Counted from the first letter of the stretch, positions 1 to 8,808 are shown. The stretch: 64,000 nt of DNA from Dehalococcoidia bacterium (GCA_022825855.1 JAJDWB010000009.1:248001-312000), one strand, 5' to 3'. Numbers and translations are program-made. Notes: generated by a model from the letters alone, not told the origin.

Positions 1-1
1 A

Positions 2-301
2 CAGGAACACGGACGGGCGCGGCTCAACGATCCGCTGGATCCGCTCGACCAGCGCGGCTACCTGGAGGAGTACATCGGCGAAGAGCACGCGGAGCAGGTG
101 CTGGCCCGGCATCGGCAGTGGCGGATGGAACAGGCGCGCTTCGAGCGCGAGCTCTCGCGGGCGCGCGGCGTCGACCCGCCCGAGCCGCAGACGAGGCCGG
201 CGGGCGGTCCCGACGTGCCGGCGTCGAGCCGCCTGCGGGGCGAGCTCGCGCCGCTGGGACGGCTGGTCTCGGCGGACGACGACCGCACGGCGAGCCCGTG
301 A
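2..301 (+). CDS. C-terminal fragment of an unidentified protein
   Basis: An open frame enters from the left edge and ends at TGA 299-301, giving about 99 residues. It is rich in charged residues (for example EEYIGEEHAEQV and RQWRMEQARFEREL), which suggests helix, followed by a Pro/Arg-rich tail. The stop lies 25 nt before the next gene on the same strand, so the two may be co-transcribed. I do not recognise the family. An internal GTG at 98 is an alternative start for a shorter protein, but the frame stays open and coding-like upstream of it, so a longer gene cut by the window edge is more likely. Confidence 0.5.
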   Translation, partial: QEHGRARLNDPLDPLDQRGYLEEYIGEEHAEQVLARHRQWRMEQARFERELSRARGVDPPEPQTRPAGGPDVPASSRLRGELAPLGRLVSADDDRTASP

Positions 302-326
302 GCGCGAACTGGGAAGGGAGGCGGAG

Positions 327-533
327 ATGACACTGGAACACGAGATTCGCTGTACGAACCAGGAGTGTCCCAGCCGGACACACACGGCAGGCGAGGGGCA
401 CGGGGGACGCGGGGCGCTGGCCTGCCGGGTCGAGGACCACGCGACGCACGTCACGATCGTCTGGAAGTGCCGGCGCTGCAAGCAAGGGCAACGCACGCCG
501 CTGCCGAAGTTGGCGGACCGTCCGGACGGCTAG
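327..533 (+). CDS. small zinc-ribbon-like protein
   Basis: A 68-residue protein with a clear ribosome binding site (GGGAGGCGG just upstream of ATG 327). Five cysteines are visible: Cys9, Cys14, Cys33, and a CxxC pair at Cys48 and Cys51. The layout CTNQEC ... CRRC looks like a zinc ribbon that could bind nucleic acid or a protein partner. There is no other domain. It converges with recF, and the two stop codons are only a few bases apart. Function is unknown; the zinc-binding role is inferred from the cysteine pattern. Confidence 0.6.
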   Translation: MTLEHEIRCTNQECPSRTHTAGEGHGGRGALACRVEDHATHVTIVWKCRRCKQGQRTPLPKLADRPDG

Positions 534-536
534 CGG

Positions 537-1679
537 TTAACGGCTCACGGCGGGTCGTAGCGCGCCGTCGGCGATCTCGAAGGAGGCGGCGAGATCGCCG
601 GCGGCGATCGGCACGACGGCGGGGTCGGCGCTGGTCAGGATGACCTGTGCCATCGCCGAGACCGCGCCGGCGGTGCGCTCGCGCCGCTCGGGATCGAGCT
701 CGCTGAAGACGTCGTCGAGCAAGAGGATCGGCGCGTCGCGGTCGCTGGCGCGCAGGTACTCGGCCTCGGCCAGGCGCATGGCCAGGACTGCGGCGCGCTG
801 CTGGGCTCGCGAGGCGAAGTTGGCGGCGGGCCGACCGTCGAGGTCGATCAAGAGATCGTCGCGGTGCGGTCCGACGCTGGTCGAGCCGCGAGCCAGGTCG
901 CGGGCGCGAGACTCGGGCAGCGACGGATCGTCGGCGGGGGCGTAGGAGAGGGTCAACGCCTCGCTCGGTTCGTCGGCGGCGCGCAGGGCCTGGTGGCTGC
1001 GCTCCGCCTGCTCCGAGAGGGCTTGAGCCGCTTCGGCGCGGGCTTGCCAGATCGGGGTCGCGGCGGCGGCGAGCAGCTCGTCCCACTGGTCCAGTTCCTG
1101 CTCGCGGGCGCGTCCCTCGGCGATCCGCTTGAGCAGCGCGTTGCGCTGGCTCAGGGCTCGCTGGTAACGGCTGAGATGGGCGGCGTGGGCGGGCGCGAGC
1201 TGGCCGATGGCGACGTCAAGGTAGCGGCGGCGCAGGGCGGAGCCGCCGGTCAGCAGCTCGATGTCCTGAGTGGTGAACTGGACGGCGCGGATCGCGCCGA
1301 GGGCGTCGCCGGCGCGCCGGGCGACGCCGTTGACGCGGATGCGCTTGGAGGTCAGCGGCGCGCCGCTGCGCTGTCGGGCGCCTCCGGCGGCGCCGCCGCT
1401 GCGGGCGGCGAGCGCGATCTCGACCTCGACCGGTTCGTCGCGGACGAGCGCCGAGCCGGCGATGCGGGCGATCTGCGGTAGGGGCGCGGACCAGCGGATC
1501 AGCTCGCCCTCAGTCTGGGCGCGGGTCGAGCGCAGCGCGGCGAGCATGTAAATCGCCTCGACCAGGTTGGATTTGCCGGCGGCGTTGGCGCCGCTGATCA
1601 GCGTGACGCCGGGCGGCAGGTCGAGCTGGAGGTCGGTCCAGGATCTGAAGTTGGCGAGTTGGACTCGGGTCAGGTGCAC
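537..1679 (-). CDS. recF: DNA replication and repair protein RecF
   Basis: A 380-residue SMC-like ATPase. Walker A is at residues 30-37 (GANAAGKS), and Walker B with the D-loop is near 318-328 (LLLDDVFSELD). The N-terminus MHLTRVQLANFRSW is typical of RecF, and the length fits the family. RecF binds gapped DNA and helps RecO/RecR load RecA during gap repair and fork restart. It is not beside dnaA, dnaN or gyrB here, so the ancestral origin cluster is broken up. It faces the small zinc-ribbon gene and is followed upstream by a short membrane protein on the same strand. Confidence 0.95.
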   Translation of the reverse strand: MHLTRVQLANFRSWTDLQLDLPPGVTLISGANAAGKSNLVEAIYMLAALRSTRAQTEGELIRWSAPLPQIARIAGSALVRDEPVEVEIALAARSGGAAGGARQRSGAPLTSKRIRVNGVARRAGDALGAIRAVQFTTQDIELLTGGSALRRRYLDVAIGQLAPAHAAHLSRYQRALSQRNALLKRIAEGRAREQELDQWDELLAAAATPIWQARAEAAQALSEQAERSHQALRAADEPSEALTLSYAPADDPSLPESRARDLARGSTSVGPHRDDLLIDLDGRPAANFASRAQQRAAVLAMRLAEAEYLRASDRDAPILLLDDVFSELDPERRERTAGAVSAMAQVILTSADPAVVPIAAGDLAASFEIADGALRPAVSR

Positions 1680-1703
1680 ACGTCGGAGTGTATGGCGGAA
1701 GAG

Positions 1704-1958
1704 CTAGAGGACTTCGGCAATGGCCACGGCGGCGGCGGCGATGGTGATGCCGATACCGGTCTGAATCGCCATGGCGCGCCAGAAGAGCTTCTCGATGCGC
1801 TCATTGAGTTCGTCTCGGAGCCGGTCCAGGTCGCCCCTCGTGGCGAGGTCGGCGGTGCTGCGTTCCTGGGTCTGCACGATGGCGCGGGCCTGAGGCTCGG
1901 GGATGCCGCTGGCGACCAGTTCGTCGAAGGCCTGAAGGCTGCTGTAGACCATGGGCAT
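1704..1958 (-). CDS. small coiled-coil membrane protein (DUF1640-like)
   Basis: I start this protein at ATG 1958, directly behind a GGGGGA ribosome binding site, which gives 84 residues. A longer frame upstream would be antisense to the leader of the next gene and has no such site. Order: a short helical segment with a UBA-like 'ASGIPEPQARAIV' motif, a heptad-like segment (DLDRLRDELNERIEKL), and one C-terminal membrane helix (IQTGIGITIAAAAVAIAEVL). The layout matches DUF1640/CCDC90-type proteins. A similar protein lies at 42859-43203. Function is unknown. The gene sits 24 nt upstream of recF on the same strand. Confidence 0.65.
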   Translation of the reverse strand: MPMVYSSLQAFDELVASGIPEPQARAIVQTQERSTADLATRGDLDRLRDELNERIEKLFWRAMAIQTGIGITIAAAAVAIAEVL

Positions 1959-2094
1959 TCCCCCGCATCTGCCCCGCGATGCACTCAATTCTAGAGATTG
2001 AGTCAATCTCCGAGCAGGCCCGCGGCAGCGGGCGTTGTTGTATGATACGCGAAACCCGTATGCGGAACTCCCCGCCAACCTCTGGAGTGTTTTG

Positions 2095-3141
2095 ATGGCC
2101 ACGATTCAGCACGATGTCCCCGGGATCAACCTCGATTGGCTCAACGTTGATACCGAACAGGGGCTGGAGGTCGAGACGGGGCGCAAGGGCCTCCGGCTCG
2201 AGACGATCAACCAGATGACCTACGGGGTCGACGACCGCGACGAGGCGCGGACGCGTCAGTGGGCGCCGCGCGGCGCAGAGGCCGACCAGCGCTCGCCGTC
2301 GAGCAGTGTCCAGTACACGAACAAGGCGGACGTCTGGACCGAGTCGGCGATGCTGCTCTACGAAGAGGCGCTGCAGCGCCAATGGTCTTCGGCGCGGGAC
2401 ATCCCCTGGGACACGATCGACGAGCTGCCTCCGGACCTGGAGCGGGCGATGTGCACGCTGTGCACGTTCCTGACCCAGGTGGAGTTCATCGCCGGCGACG
2501 TGCCGGGTCGCTTCCTGGAGCAGATTCACCCCGAGTTCTTCGAGTCGCAGCTCTTTCTGGGCACGCAGCTCATGGACGAGGCGCGGCACCTGGACGTATT
2601 CCGCAAGCGCACGCTGATCAACGGCGGCGGGATGTCGGGCGCGGGACTGGGCGCGGTGCAGTTGCTCAGCTCGGACGACTTCACCGAGATGACGGCGCTG
2701 CTCCACCTCGTGGGCGAGGGATTCGTCCAGACGCTGTTCCGGATGGGCGAGCTGATCGCGCAGAACGAGGCCGAAAAGAAGATGTTCCGACTGTCCGCGC
2801 AGGACGAGTCGCGGCACCTGGCCTTCGGCGTGACGCACCTGAAGTACACCGTCGAGACCGAGCCGTGGCGCAAGGAAGAACTGCACCACATCCTCGACAT
2901 GCAGGAAGCGCTGCTGACGCAGTCGCAGCAGACCTCGCTGACGACCAACCCGCTGACCGGCGAAGCGCTGGCGATCCTCTCCGGCGGCGGCATTGAGCAC
3001 CTCGACGAGGGCTACAACATGGTCATGCTGATGCGCAAGAAGCAGTTCGTCGAGTACGCCCACCGTCTGGACGTGATCGGACTCGACCGCCACGACCGCT
3101 TCGCGCCCGAGGTGCTGGAGCTGGTGGGCGAGGACAACTAG
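2095..3141 (+). CDS. ferritin-like di-iron oxidase (R2-like)
   Basis: 348 residues from ATG 2095, which follows a GGAG. It is a ferritin-superfamily four-helix protein with a complete carboxylate/histidine ligand set for two metals: Glu130, Glu162-x-x-His165 (DEARH), Glu208 and Glu238-x-x-His241 (DESRH). The spacings resemble ribonucleotide reductase R2, R2-like ligand-binding oxidases and multicomponent monooxygenase hydroxylases. No RNR large subunit is in the window, so an oxidase or oxygenase role is as likely as RNR R2. The next gene downstream (105 nt away, same strand) is a paralogue that lacks nearly all of these ligands. The substrate is unknown. Confidence 0.8.
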   Translation: MATIQHDVPGINLDWLNVDTEQGLEVETGRKGLRLETINQMTYGVDDRDEARTRQWAPRGAEADQRSPSSSVQYTNKADVWTESAMLLYEEALQRQWSSARDIPWDTIDELPPDLERAMCTLCTFLTQVEFIAGDVPGRFLEQIHPEFFESQLFLGTQLMDEARHLDVFRKRTLINGGGMSGAGLGAVQLLSSDDFTEMTALLHLVGEGFVQTLFRMGELIAQNEAEKKMFRLSAQDESRHLAFGVTHLKYTVETEPWRKEELHHILDMQEALLTQSQQTSLTTNPLTGEALAILSGGGIEHLDEGYNMVMLMRKKQFVEYAHRLDVIGLDRHDRFAPEVLELVGEDN

Positions 3142-3246
3142 TCCTCAGTCCGCGGCGAACGAGACCACGAGATACCCGCCAACGGCCGCGCCGCACGCGC
3201 GGTCGTTGTCGATCCACAGGACGCAGAGACGAATTCGGGAGCAGCC

Positions 3247-4485
3247 ATGGAACTGTCGACGACGACCAAGGCGCGAGCCAAGCGGGCCGGCTGGTCGGAC
3301 GAACTGATCGAACGAATCGAATCGTCCGCGGCGTCCGACGGACAGATCGAAAATCTGGCGCGGGGCGAGTTGCCCGAGGCGCGGATCAACGGCTGGCTCG
3401 ACTTCCTTGAGCAGCACCCCGACAACCCGTTCGCCAAGGCGCCGTTCAACATCTTCAACTCGCCGGCCGAGATCGGGCTCACGGCGACGCCGGGCGAGGA
3501 CGGCCTGCGGCTGCGCGACATCAACATCGGCAGCTACGGGATCGTGCCGGACCAGTGGGACCTGCCCAACGACGCGCCGCGCGGGACCGAGTCGACGGGG
3601 CTGATCATGGCTGCCGGCTACTCGATCTTCGACAAGGCCGAGGTCTGGTCGGAGAACGCCGTCGACCTGTACGAGGACGCGATCAAGGATCGCTGGGCGC
3701 CGGCCACCGATCTCGACTGGGACCACGGCATGGAAGAGATGCCGGAGGACCTCGAGCGGGCCTTCGACCAGATCTGCACGATCTATTCGAACAACGGGCT
3801 GGTCGAGCAGAAGATCATCGGCCGCTGGCTGGAGGAGATCTCCTACGGCTTCCACGAGGTCAAGCTGTTCCTGGCGACGCAGGCCTACGACGCCGGCCGC
3901 AAGGTCGAAGTGCTGCGCAAGCGGGCGCTGGCCAACGGCGGCGGTCTGGGCAAGGCGCCGCTCGGTCAGATCTATCGCGGCTGGTACGCGGGCCTGACCT
4001 TCACCGACATGATCATCGCGCTCAACGTGGTCTACAAGAGCTACGAGGTCTCGCTGTTTGAGGCGGCGGCGGAGTGGGCGCACTCCGACTTCGACCGCGA
4101 TATCTTCGAGCGTCTGGCGGCGGACTCGCGCCGGCACCTCGACTACGGCCTCGGCCACCTGGAGTGGTACGAGCGCTACAAGCCGGAGTCGGAGAAGCGG
4201 CTGGGCATCCAGTTCCTGCGGGCCGAGGCGGCGATGGTTCAGGAAATGCGGCTCTCGACGAGCGAGCGCGAAGCGCTGATCGTGTTGTTCGCCGGCGGGG
4301 TCGAAAACCTGCAGGCGGGCGTCGACAAGCTCAAGACCCTGCGACAGCGTCAGTACGACGACTACCTCAACAATCTCGCCTCGGTCAACTTCGACCGGCC
4401 CACGGTGCACCCCGGACTTGCCGGCCAGATCGTCGACCCGCTCGAGGGCGGCGTCGTTGCAGTCCGCGCAGTCACGCAGAACTGA
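3247..4485 (+). CDS. degenerate ferritin-like paralogue lacking metal ligands
   Basis: 412 residues, with GGGAG before ATG 3247. From about residue 120 it aligns with the preceding protein: WSENAVDLYEDA matches WTESAMLLYEEA, and RKRALANGGG matches RKRTLINGGG. The metal positions are changed: Glu130 becomes Gly184, Glu162 becomes Ala216, His165 becomes Lys219, Glu208 becomes Lys264 and Glu238 becomes Ser294. Only the last histidine (His297) remains. About 80 extra N-terminal residues precede the shared fold. It probably cannot hold a di-iron centre and may be a structural partner of the active protein, as yeast Rnr4 or the beta subunits of multicomponent monooxygenases are. That role is inferred. 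Confidence 0.75.
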   Translation: MELSTTTKARAKRAGWSDELIERIESSAASDGQIENLARGELPEARINGWLDFLEQHPDNPFAKAPFNIFNSPAEIGLTATPGEDGLRLRDINIGSYGIVPDQWDLPNDAPRGTESTGLIMAAGYSIFDKAEVWSENAVDLYEDAIKDRWAPATDLDWDHGMEEMPEDLERAFDQICTIYSNNGLVEQKIIGRWLEEISYGFHEVKLFLATQAYDAGRKVEVLRKRALANGGGLGKAPLGQIYRGWYAGLTFTDMIIALNVVYKSYEVSLFEAAAEWAHSDFDRDIFERLAADSRRHLDYGLGHLEWYERYKPESEKRLGIQFLRAEAAMVQEMRLSTSEREALIVLFAGGVENLQAGVDKLKTLRQRQYDDYLNNLASVNFDRPTVHPGLAGQIVDPLEGGVVAVRAVTQN

Positions 4486-4527
4486 CGCTGTCCGAGCAGC
4501 GACCGCTCCGACGCGGGGCCAGACACG

Positions 4528-5511
4528 CTAGCCGCCGAGTACGGGGGCGGTCGGGTTGGGGCAGAGGACGCGCAAGGCGCCGGGCTCGATGTCGATCGCG
4601 TAGGCGCTGGGTGGGCCAGGGTCGCCGTCAATCTGGTTGGGCAGCGGTTCGCGCAGGTAGGCGACCTCGATCCGGCGGAAGCGCAGGTTGGTCACTCCGG
4701 GACCGTTGGGCAGCCAGCTATGCCGAGCGAGCGGCGAGAGCGCCAGCGCCCGCCAGGGCGCGCCTTCGACCATCAGCAGATCGAGTTCACCGTCCACGAC
4801 CGTGGCCTGGGGATTGACCTCCAGCCAGGTGCCGAGCATGCGCGTGTTGCCAACCGTGAGCAGCGCGATCTCGGCCTCGAAGTAGGGCGCGCCGTCAATG
4901 CTGACGGCGACCGGCCAGGCCTTGCGTCCGATTGCCTCCTGGACTGCGGAGAAGAAGTAGGCCGGTTCGCCGAGCATGCGCTTGATCCGGCTGCGTCGCT
5001 CGCTCCCGACGATGCCGCTCACCGCCGCCGCGTCGAGACCCCAGCTCGCCATCAGCAGGAACCGCTGCGAGCTGAGCGACCCGTCCGCACCCGTCGACCA
5101 GACCTTGCCGGTGTCGATCCAGAGCGGTGCTCCCTGCAGGCCGTCGAGAGCGGCGAGCTGCGCCGAGATCGCGGCCATTGGGGTGAGCGGCAGCCCGGTC
5201 TCGTAGGCCCAGACGTTGGCGGTGCCCAGCGGCACGGCGCCGAGCGCGGTCGGCGAACCGAGCGGCAGTCCCTGCAGGATCGCAGAGAGCGTGCCGTCGC
5301 CGCCGCAGCCGAAGATCGCGGCCGCGCCCGACTCGTGCGCCTGGCGGGCCGTGTCGGTTGCCTCCTCGGGCGACCGCGTGGCCACGACCTGGGCGCTGCG
5401 TCCGGACTGCTCGCAAGCGGCGTGACAGATAGCGGTCAGGGTGCGCGGATGCAGCGAGTTGCCCGCGTTGGGGTTGACCACGAAGAAGATCTCGCCGGGC
5501 TGGGTCTGCAT
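4528..5511 (-). CDS. diacylglycerol/lipid kinase family protein (YegS/BmrU-like)
   Basis: 327 residues with the lipid kinase catalytic fold: NPNAG at 13-17, the nucleotide-binding loop GGDGT at 70-74, and PLGTANVWA in the 90s, matching the family signature PLGTxN. The C-terminal half is the beta-sandwich lipid-binding domain. Members phosphorylate diacylglycerol, sphingosine-like lipids or phosphatidylglycerol using ATP on the inner membrane face. The length fits. It converges with the ferritin-like pair and diverges from the VOC gene. The precise lipid substrate cannot be read from sequence. Confidence 0.85.
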   Translation of the reverse strand: MQTQPGEIFFVVNPNAGNSLHPRTLTAICHAACEQSGRSAQVVATRSPEEATDTARQAHESGAAAIFGCGGDGTLSAILQGLPLGSPTALGAVPLGTANVWAYETGLPLTPMAAISAQLAALDGLQGAPLWIDTGKVWSTGADGSLSSQRFLLMASWGLDAAAVSGIVGSERRSRIKRMLGEPAYFFSAVQEAIGRKAWPVAVSIDGAPYFEAEIALLTVGNTRMLGTWLEVNPQATVVDGELDLLMVEGAPWRALALSPLARHSWLPNGPGVTNLRFRRIEVAYLREPLPNQIDGDPGPPSAYAIDIEPGALRVLCPNPTAPVLGG

Positions 5512-5670
5512 TCCTGCACTCTATGCGATGATCGGCGTCGATCATGGGGTCGGCCGGCGCGGAGCGGCAGGGTAGACTGACGCCATGGCCATCCACCAGC
5601 CACCCGATTCAGCGGACGCGGAACGTCGCCTGGACGAGCGGCATCCGACGCGGGGCGTGTAGGTCGCCCG

Positions 5671-6126
5671 ATGACGGAGCAGAAGGGCATCGGCTGGGTG
5701 CGTCTGGACCACTTCGCGATTGCAGCGGAGGATCCCAAGGCCTCGGCGCAGTTCTGGGGCAAGCTGTTCGGCATGGAGTTGGACCACTGGACGGTGTCGA
5801 ACGAGGGCGGCTTTCGCGTCGCGCAGTTCCATCTGCCCAGGCGGCAGGCGGGCGTAGAGATCATCGGGCCGTTCGACGAGTCGTCGTTCGTGCAGAAGTT
5901 CATCGACCAGCGCGGGCCGGGGATGCACCACATCACGGTGGAGGTCGAGGACGCCGACGCGGCCTGCGCATTCGTGCGCGAGGAGATGGGGATCGAGCCG
6001 CTGAGCGAGCCCTATACGGATTTCGAGTGGAACCAGTTCTTCATCCATCCGCGCGACACCGGCGGCGTGCTGGTCCAGATCTACTCCTGGCTGCCCGGCC
6101 GCCGGCCTGCCGATTGGCCGCAGTAG
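5671..6126 (+). CDS. VOC-fold protein, methylmalonyl-CoA epimerase-like
   Basis: 151 residues forming the paired beta-alpha-beta-beta-beta modules of the vicinal oxygen chelate superfamily. Metal-ligand candidates are the His in LDHFAIA near residue 14 and the second His of MHHITVEV. The closing strand reads GGVLVQI, where epimerases and glyoxalases normally have Glu (GGVLIEL), so one expected ligand is Gln. The general pattern (HHITVEV ... FIHPRDTGGVLVQI) is closest to methylmalonyl-CoA epimerase. A methylmalonyl-CoA mutase is at 30057-31733 but is not adjacent. The next gene starts 5 nt after the stop, which suggests coupling. Confidence 0.7.
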   Translation: MTEQKGIGWVRLDHFAIAAEDPKASAQFWGKLFGMELDHWTVSNEGGFRVAQFHLPRRQAGVEIIGPFDESSFVQKFIDQRGPGMHHITVEVEDADAACAFVREEMGIEPLSEPYTDFEWNQFFIHPRDTGGVLVQIYSWLPGRRPADWPQ

Positions 6127-6131
6127 TTTCG

Positions 6132-6668
6132 ATGTCAACCATCCCCAGCTCGACCGTGCCCGAACCGACCTACGAAGACGGCGAGTTCGTGCCGACGCGT
6201 GATGTGCCCTTCTCCTCCGAGCTGGACGAGATGATCGCCGAGATTCGGGCCGGCAACGCGCCCAACATCGGCCGGTTCTGCGGCTTCTGTTGCGCACCGC
6301 TCGGTCGGTCGGACTACTGCGGAGTTTGCGATCTCACGACCGAGCGGGTTCCGGCGGTCGACAAGATCGACCGCGAGCTGGCGCAGATCTATCACGCCAA
6401 GCGCAAGCGCGAAGGGCTCTACGTCCACCTGGCCGCCTGGACCGGCATTCTGCTGGCGACGGCGCTTTCGATCCTGTTGATTCTCGTCCTGCCCGGTTGG
6501 ACCAAGGTGTTCGCGATCATCTTCCTGGTGCTGGGCGGGTACTTCGCCGGCGTCTTCTTCGGCAACGTGCTAGTCCAGGGCTTCGCCTACCGGGCCGGGT
6601 TGAAGATGTTCGCCCGACGCTGGGCCGAGTGGCGCGCGTCGGCGGCGGAGGCGGTCAGGACCGACTGA
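6132..6668 (+). CDS. zinc-ribbon protein with two membrane helices
   Basis: 178 residues from ATG 6132, five bases after the preceding stop. No strong ribosome binding site is present, so translation is probably coupled. After an acidic N-terminus comes a cysteine cluster CGFCCAPLGRSDYCGVC, a likely zinc ribbon. A charged helix (DKIDRELAQIYHAKRKREG) leads into two strongly hydrophobic segments (AAWTGILLATALSILLILVL and VFAIIFLVLGGYFAGVFFG). The tail is basic. I cannot name the family. The last 14 nt overlap the 3' end of the converging VWA gene. Confidence 0.65.
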   Translation: MSTIPSSTVPEPTYEDGEFVPTRDVPFSSELDEMIAEIRAGNAPNIGRFCGFCCAPLGRSDYCGVCDLTTERVPAVDKIDRELAQIYHAKRKREGLYVHLAAWTGILLATALSILLILVLPGWTKVFAIIFLVLGGYFAGVFFGNVLVQGFAYRAGLKMFARRWAEWRASAAEAVRTD

Positions 6669-8808
6669 GCGTCTTGCGGCGGTGGGTGACGAAGTCGTGC
6701 AGGACGTACTCGCCGAGCTCGTCGGGCTGGCTGTAGAAGACGCGGCCGCCGTTGATCCGGGCGACGCGGTCGACGAACTCTTTCAGGTAGTAGCTGCGGT
6801 CGAGCATGAAGACATTGATCACGATGTCCTTCTTGGTGCAGTGCCGCACTTCCTTGAGCGTCTCGCGGATCGTGATCGGCGAGGGCGGATAGGCGAAGTA
6901 GGAGCGTCCCTGCTCGAGGTGGGCGGTCGGCTCGCCGTCGGTGATCATGATCACCTGCCGCGTTCCGAGCTTGTGCTTGGCCAGCAACTGCTGCGCGATC
7001 AGCAGGGCGTGGTGCATGTTGGTGCCCAGCACCGTCTCGTCCCAGCGGACGTAGGGGAGCTGGTCGGCCTTGAGCTCGCGCGCGTAGGCGCTGAAGCCGA
7101 CCAGGTAGAGCGAGTCGCGCGGGTACTGCATGCGGATCAGGTTGTTGAGCGCCATGGCGACCTTCTTGGCCGCCTGGAAGGAGCCGCGCAGGGCCATCGA
7201 CCAGGAGAGGTCGAGCATCACCACGGTTGCGGTCTGGGTCAGCGTCTCGGAGCGGTAGACCTCGAAGTCGTCGGGAGTGAGGTTGACGGGGACCTGCGGT
7301 CCGCCTTCGGGCGCGGTGCGGAGGATGGCGTTGGAGATCGTGTCCTTGAGGTTCAGATGGAAGGGATCGCCGAACTCGTAGAGCTTGGTGTCGTCGGCGC
7401 GGTCTCCGTAGCGGCCGGTCTCGGGCACATTGTGCTTGCCGAAGTTCTGGCGCTTGAGGTTGGCGTAGATCTCGGCCAGCGCCTTCTCGCCGATCCGCCG
7501 GTTGCCGCGCGGCGTCAGCTCCCAGGCGTTGCCCTTCTTCTCCAGGTAGCCGGCCTCTTCGAGCAACTCGAGTAGCTGCTTGAGCTGCTCCAGAATCTCC
7601 CGCGATTCCTCGCCCATCAGCTCTTCGAGTTGGTCGGGATCGATGTCGTCGATGTTGCCGCCGTACTGGACCCGCTCCAGGGCGCGCTCGAGCTCGTCCA
7701 GCTGCTGCATGTCGCCCATCAGCGACATCGCGGCCTGCAGGTCGATCTCCTCCTGCCCGCGGAACGGATACTGGTTGAGCAGGTCGCGCATCGGATAGAG
7801 CGCTTCCAGGTTCTGCGCGAGCTGCGACAGTTCCTGCTCCATGCCCATCTCGCCCATCAGCTGCTGCATCATGTCGTTGAGCTGCTGACGCATCTCGCCG
7901 GGCAGCGACGACATCAGGTTCTGCATCTGCGCGGCCTGGCGCTGCATCTGTTCGACCAGCTCGTCCAGCGACTGAGGCGGGTCGTCGCCGAACATGTCGC
8001 CCCACTTGTCCATGAACTCGTCGAAACGCGGGTCCTCGCCGCGACGCTGGCGCTCCAGCATCTCGTTGAGGTCCTGCATCATCTCGCGCATCTGGTCCAT
8101 GTCGTGCGGCGACATGTCGGACATCATCTGGCTCATGTCGTTGAAGAAGCGATTCATCATCGACTGCTTCAACTGTTCCAGCAGTTCCTCGTACTTCTGC
8201 CGCGCCTCGTCGTCCTCGAACTCGTACTCCTGCAGTTCCTTGACCTGTCCGGCGGCGTCCTCGGGCAGCCGATCGATTTGTTCCTGCTTGCGCTCAAGCC
8301 GCTGGCGCAGGGCTTCCTTGAGCCGCTCCATCTCATCTTCGGTGAGCGGCGACGGTGACTGTTCCGAGGACTGCTGTGCCTCACCCCCGGCCGACTCAGC
8401 TTGCTCGGGCGCGGCTTCCTGAGCTTGCGGCTGCTCCCCAGTGGGAGGGGCGTCTTGAGGCACTTCCGGCCTCGGGCCGACCTCGTCGAGGCGGTCGTCA
8501 AGGGTGTCTCGCTCGAGGTCGAGGATTTCGTCGAGTTGCTGCTGAATGTCGTCGAAGACGGAGGAGAGGTCAAAGCGTTCGAGCTGCTGGCGGCGCTGCT
8601 GGCGCAGGCGCTGGAGCAGGTCGCGGAGGCCGTCGGTGCGATCGCCGTCGGGCGTGCGAATGCCGCGCTGCATCATGTTGCGCAGCGCCTGTTGCAGGTC
8701 GCCGAATGAGAGCAGGTCGTCTGAGAGCGACTGGAGCACCTCGTCGGCATCGAGCGCGGGGACATCCTGGGTGCCGTCCCACTGCGTGTATCGGAATCGG
8801 GTGGGCAT
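6655..8808 (-). CDS. large VWA-domain protein (MoxR partner)
   Basis: 717 residues with AAGGGAG upstream of ATG 8808. Three parts are visible: an N-terminal helical region (1-110), a very long central helical stretch rich in Met, Gln and Glu (about 150-420, for example DMSPHDMDQMREMMQDLNEM), and a C-terminal von Willebrand A domain. The MIDAS starts at Asp533-Leu-Ser535-Trp-Ser537 and continues with TNMHHA and TDGEPTAH. VWA proteins beside MoxR ATPases act as adaptors in metal insertion or protein remodelling. It lies 55 nt downstream of the AAA ATPase on the same strand. It has no signal peptide, so it should be cytoplasmic. The target is unknown. Confidence 0.85.
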   Translation of the reverse strand: MPTRFRYTQWDGTQDVPALDADEVLQSLSDDLLSFGDLQQALRNMMQRGIRTPDGDRTDGLRDLLQRLRQQRRQQLERFDLSSVFDDIQQQLDEILDLERDTLDDRLDEVGPRPEVPQDAPPTGEQPQAQEAAPEQAESAGGEAQQSSEQSPSPLTEDEMERLKEALRQRLERKQEQIDRLPEDAAGQVKELQEYEFEDDEARQKYEELLEQLKQSMMNRFFNDMSQMMSDMSPHDMDQMREMMQDLNEMLERQRRGEDPRFDEFMDKWGDMFGDDPPQSLDELVEQMQRQAAQMQNLMSSLPGEMRQQLNDMMQQLMGEMGMEQELSQLAQNLEALYPMRDLLNQYPFRGQEEIDLQAAMSLMGDMQQLDELERALERVQYGGNIDDIDPDQLEELMGEESREILEQLKQLLELLEEAGYLEKKGNAWELTPRGNRRIGEKALAEIYANLKRQNFGKHNVPETGRYGDRADDTKLYEFGDPFHLNLKDTISNAILRTAPEGGPQVPVNLTPDDFEVYRSETLTQTATVVMLDLSWSMALRGSFQAAKKVAMALNNLIRMQYPRDSLYLVGFSAYARELKADQLPYVRWDETVLGTNMHHALLIAQQLLAKHKLGTRQVIMITDGEPTAHLEQGRSYFAYPPSPITIRETLKEVRHCTKKDIVINVFMLDRSYYLKEFVDRVARINGGRVFYSQPDELGEYVLHDFVTHRRKTLSRS

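Noticed and set aside
1801-3093. 430-residue open frame antisense to the first ferritin-like gene
   Set aside because: It has low-complexity composition typical of antisense frames in GC-rich DNA, and the plus strand encodes a full conserved protein.
2095-3141. Ribonucleotide reductase R2 as a firm call
   Set aside because: There is no large subunit gene nearby and no visible radical Tyr or C-terminal interaction tail that I can assign with confidence.
3145-4410. 421-residue open frame antisense to the second ferritin-like gene
   Set aside because: Same reasoning: it mirrors codon periodicity of the real gene and has no domain.
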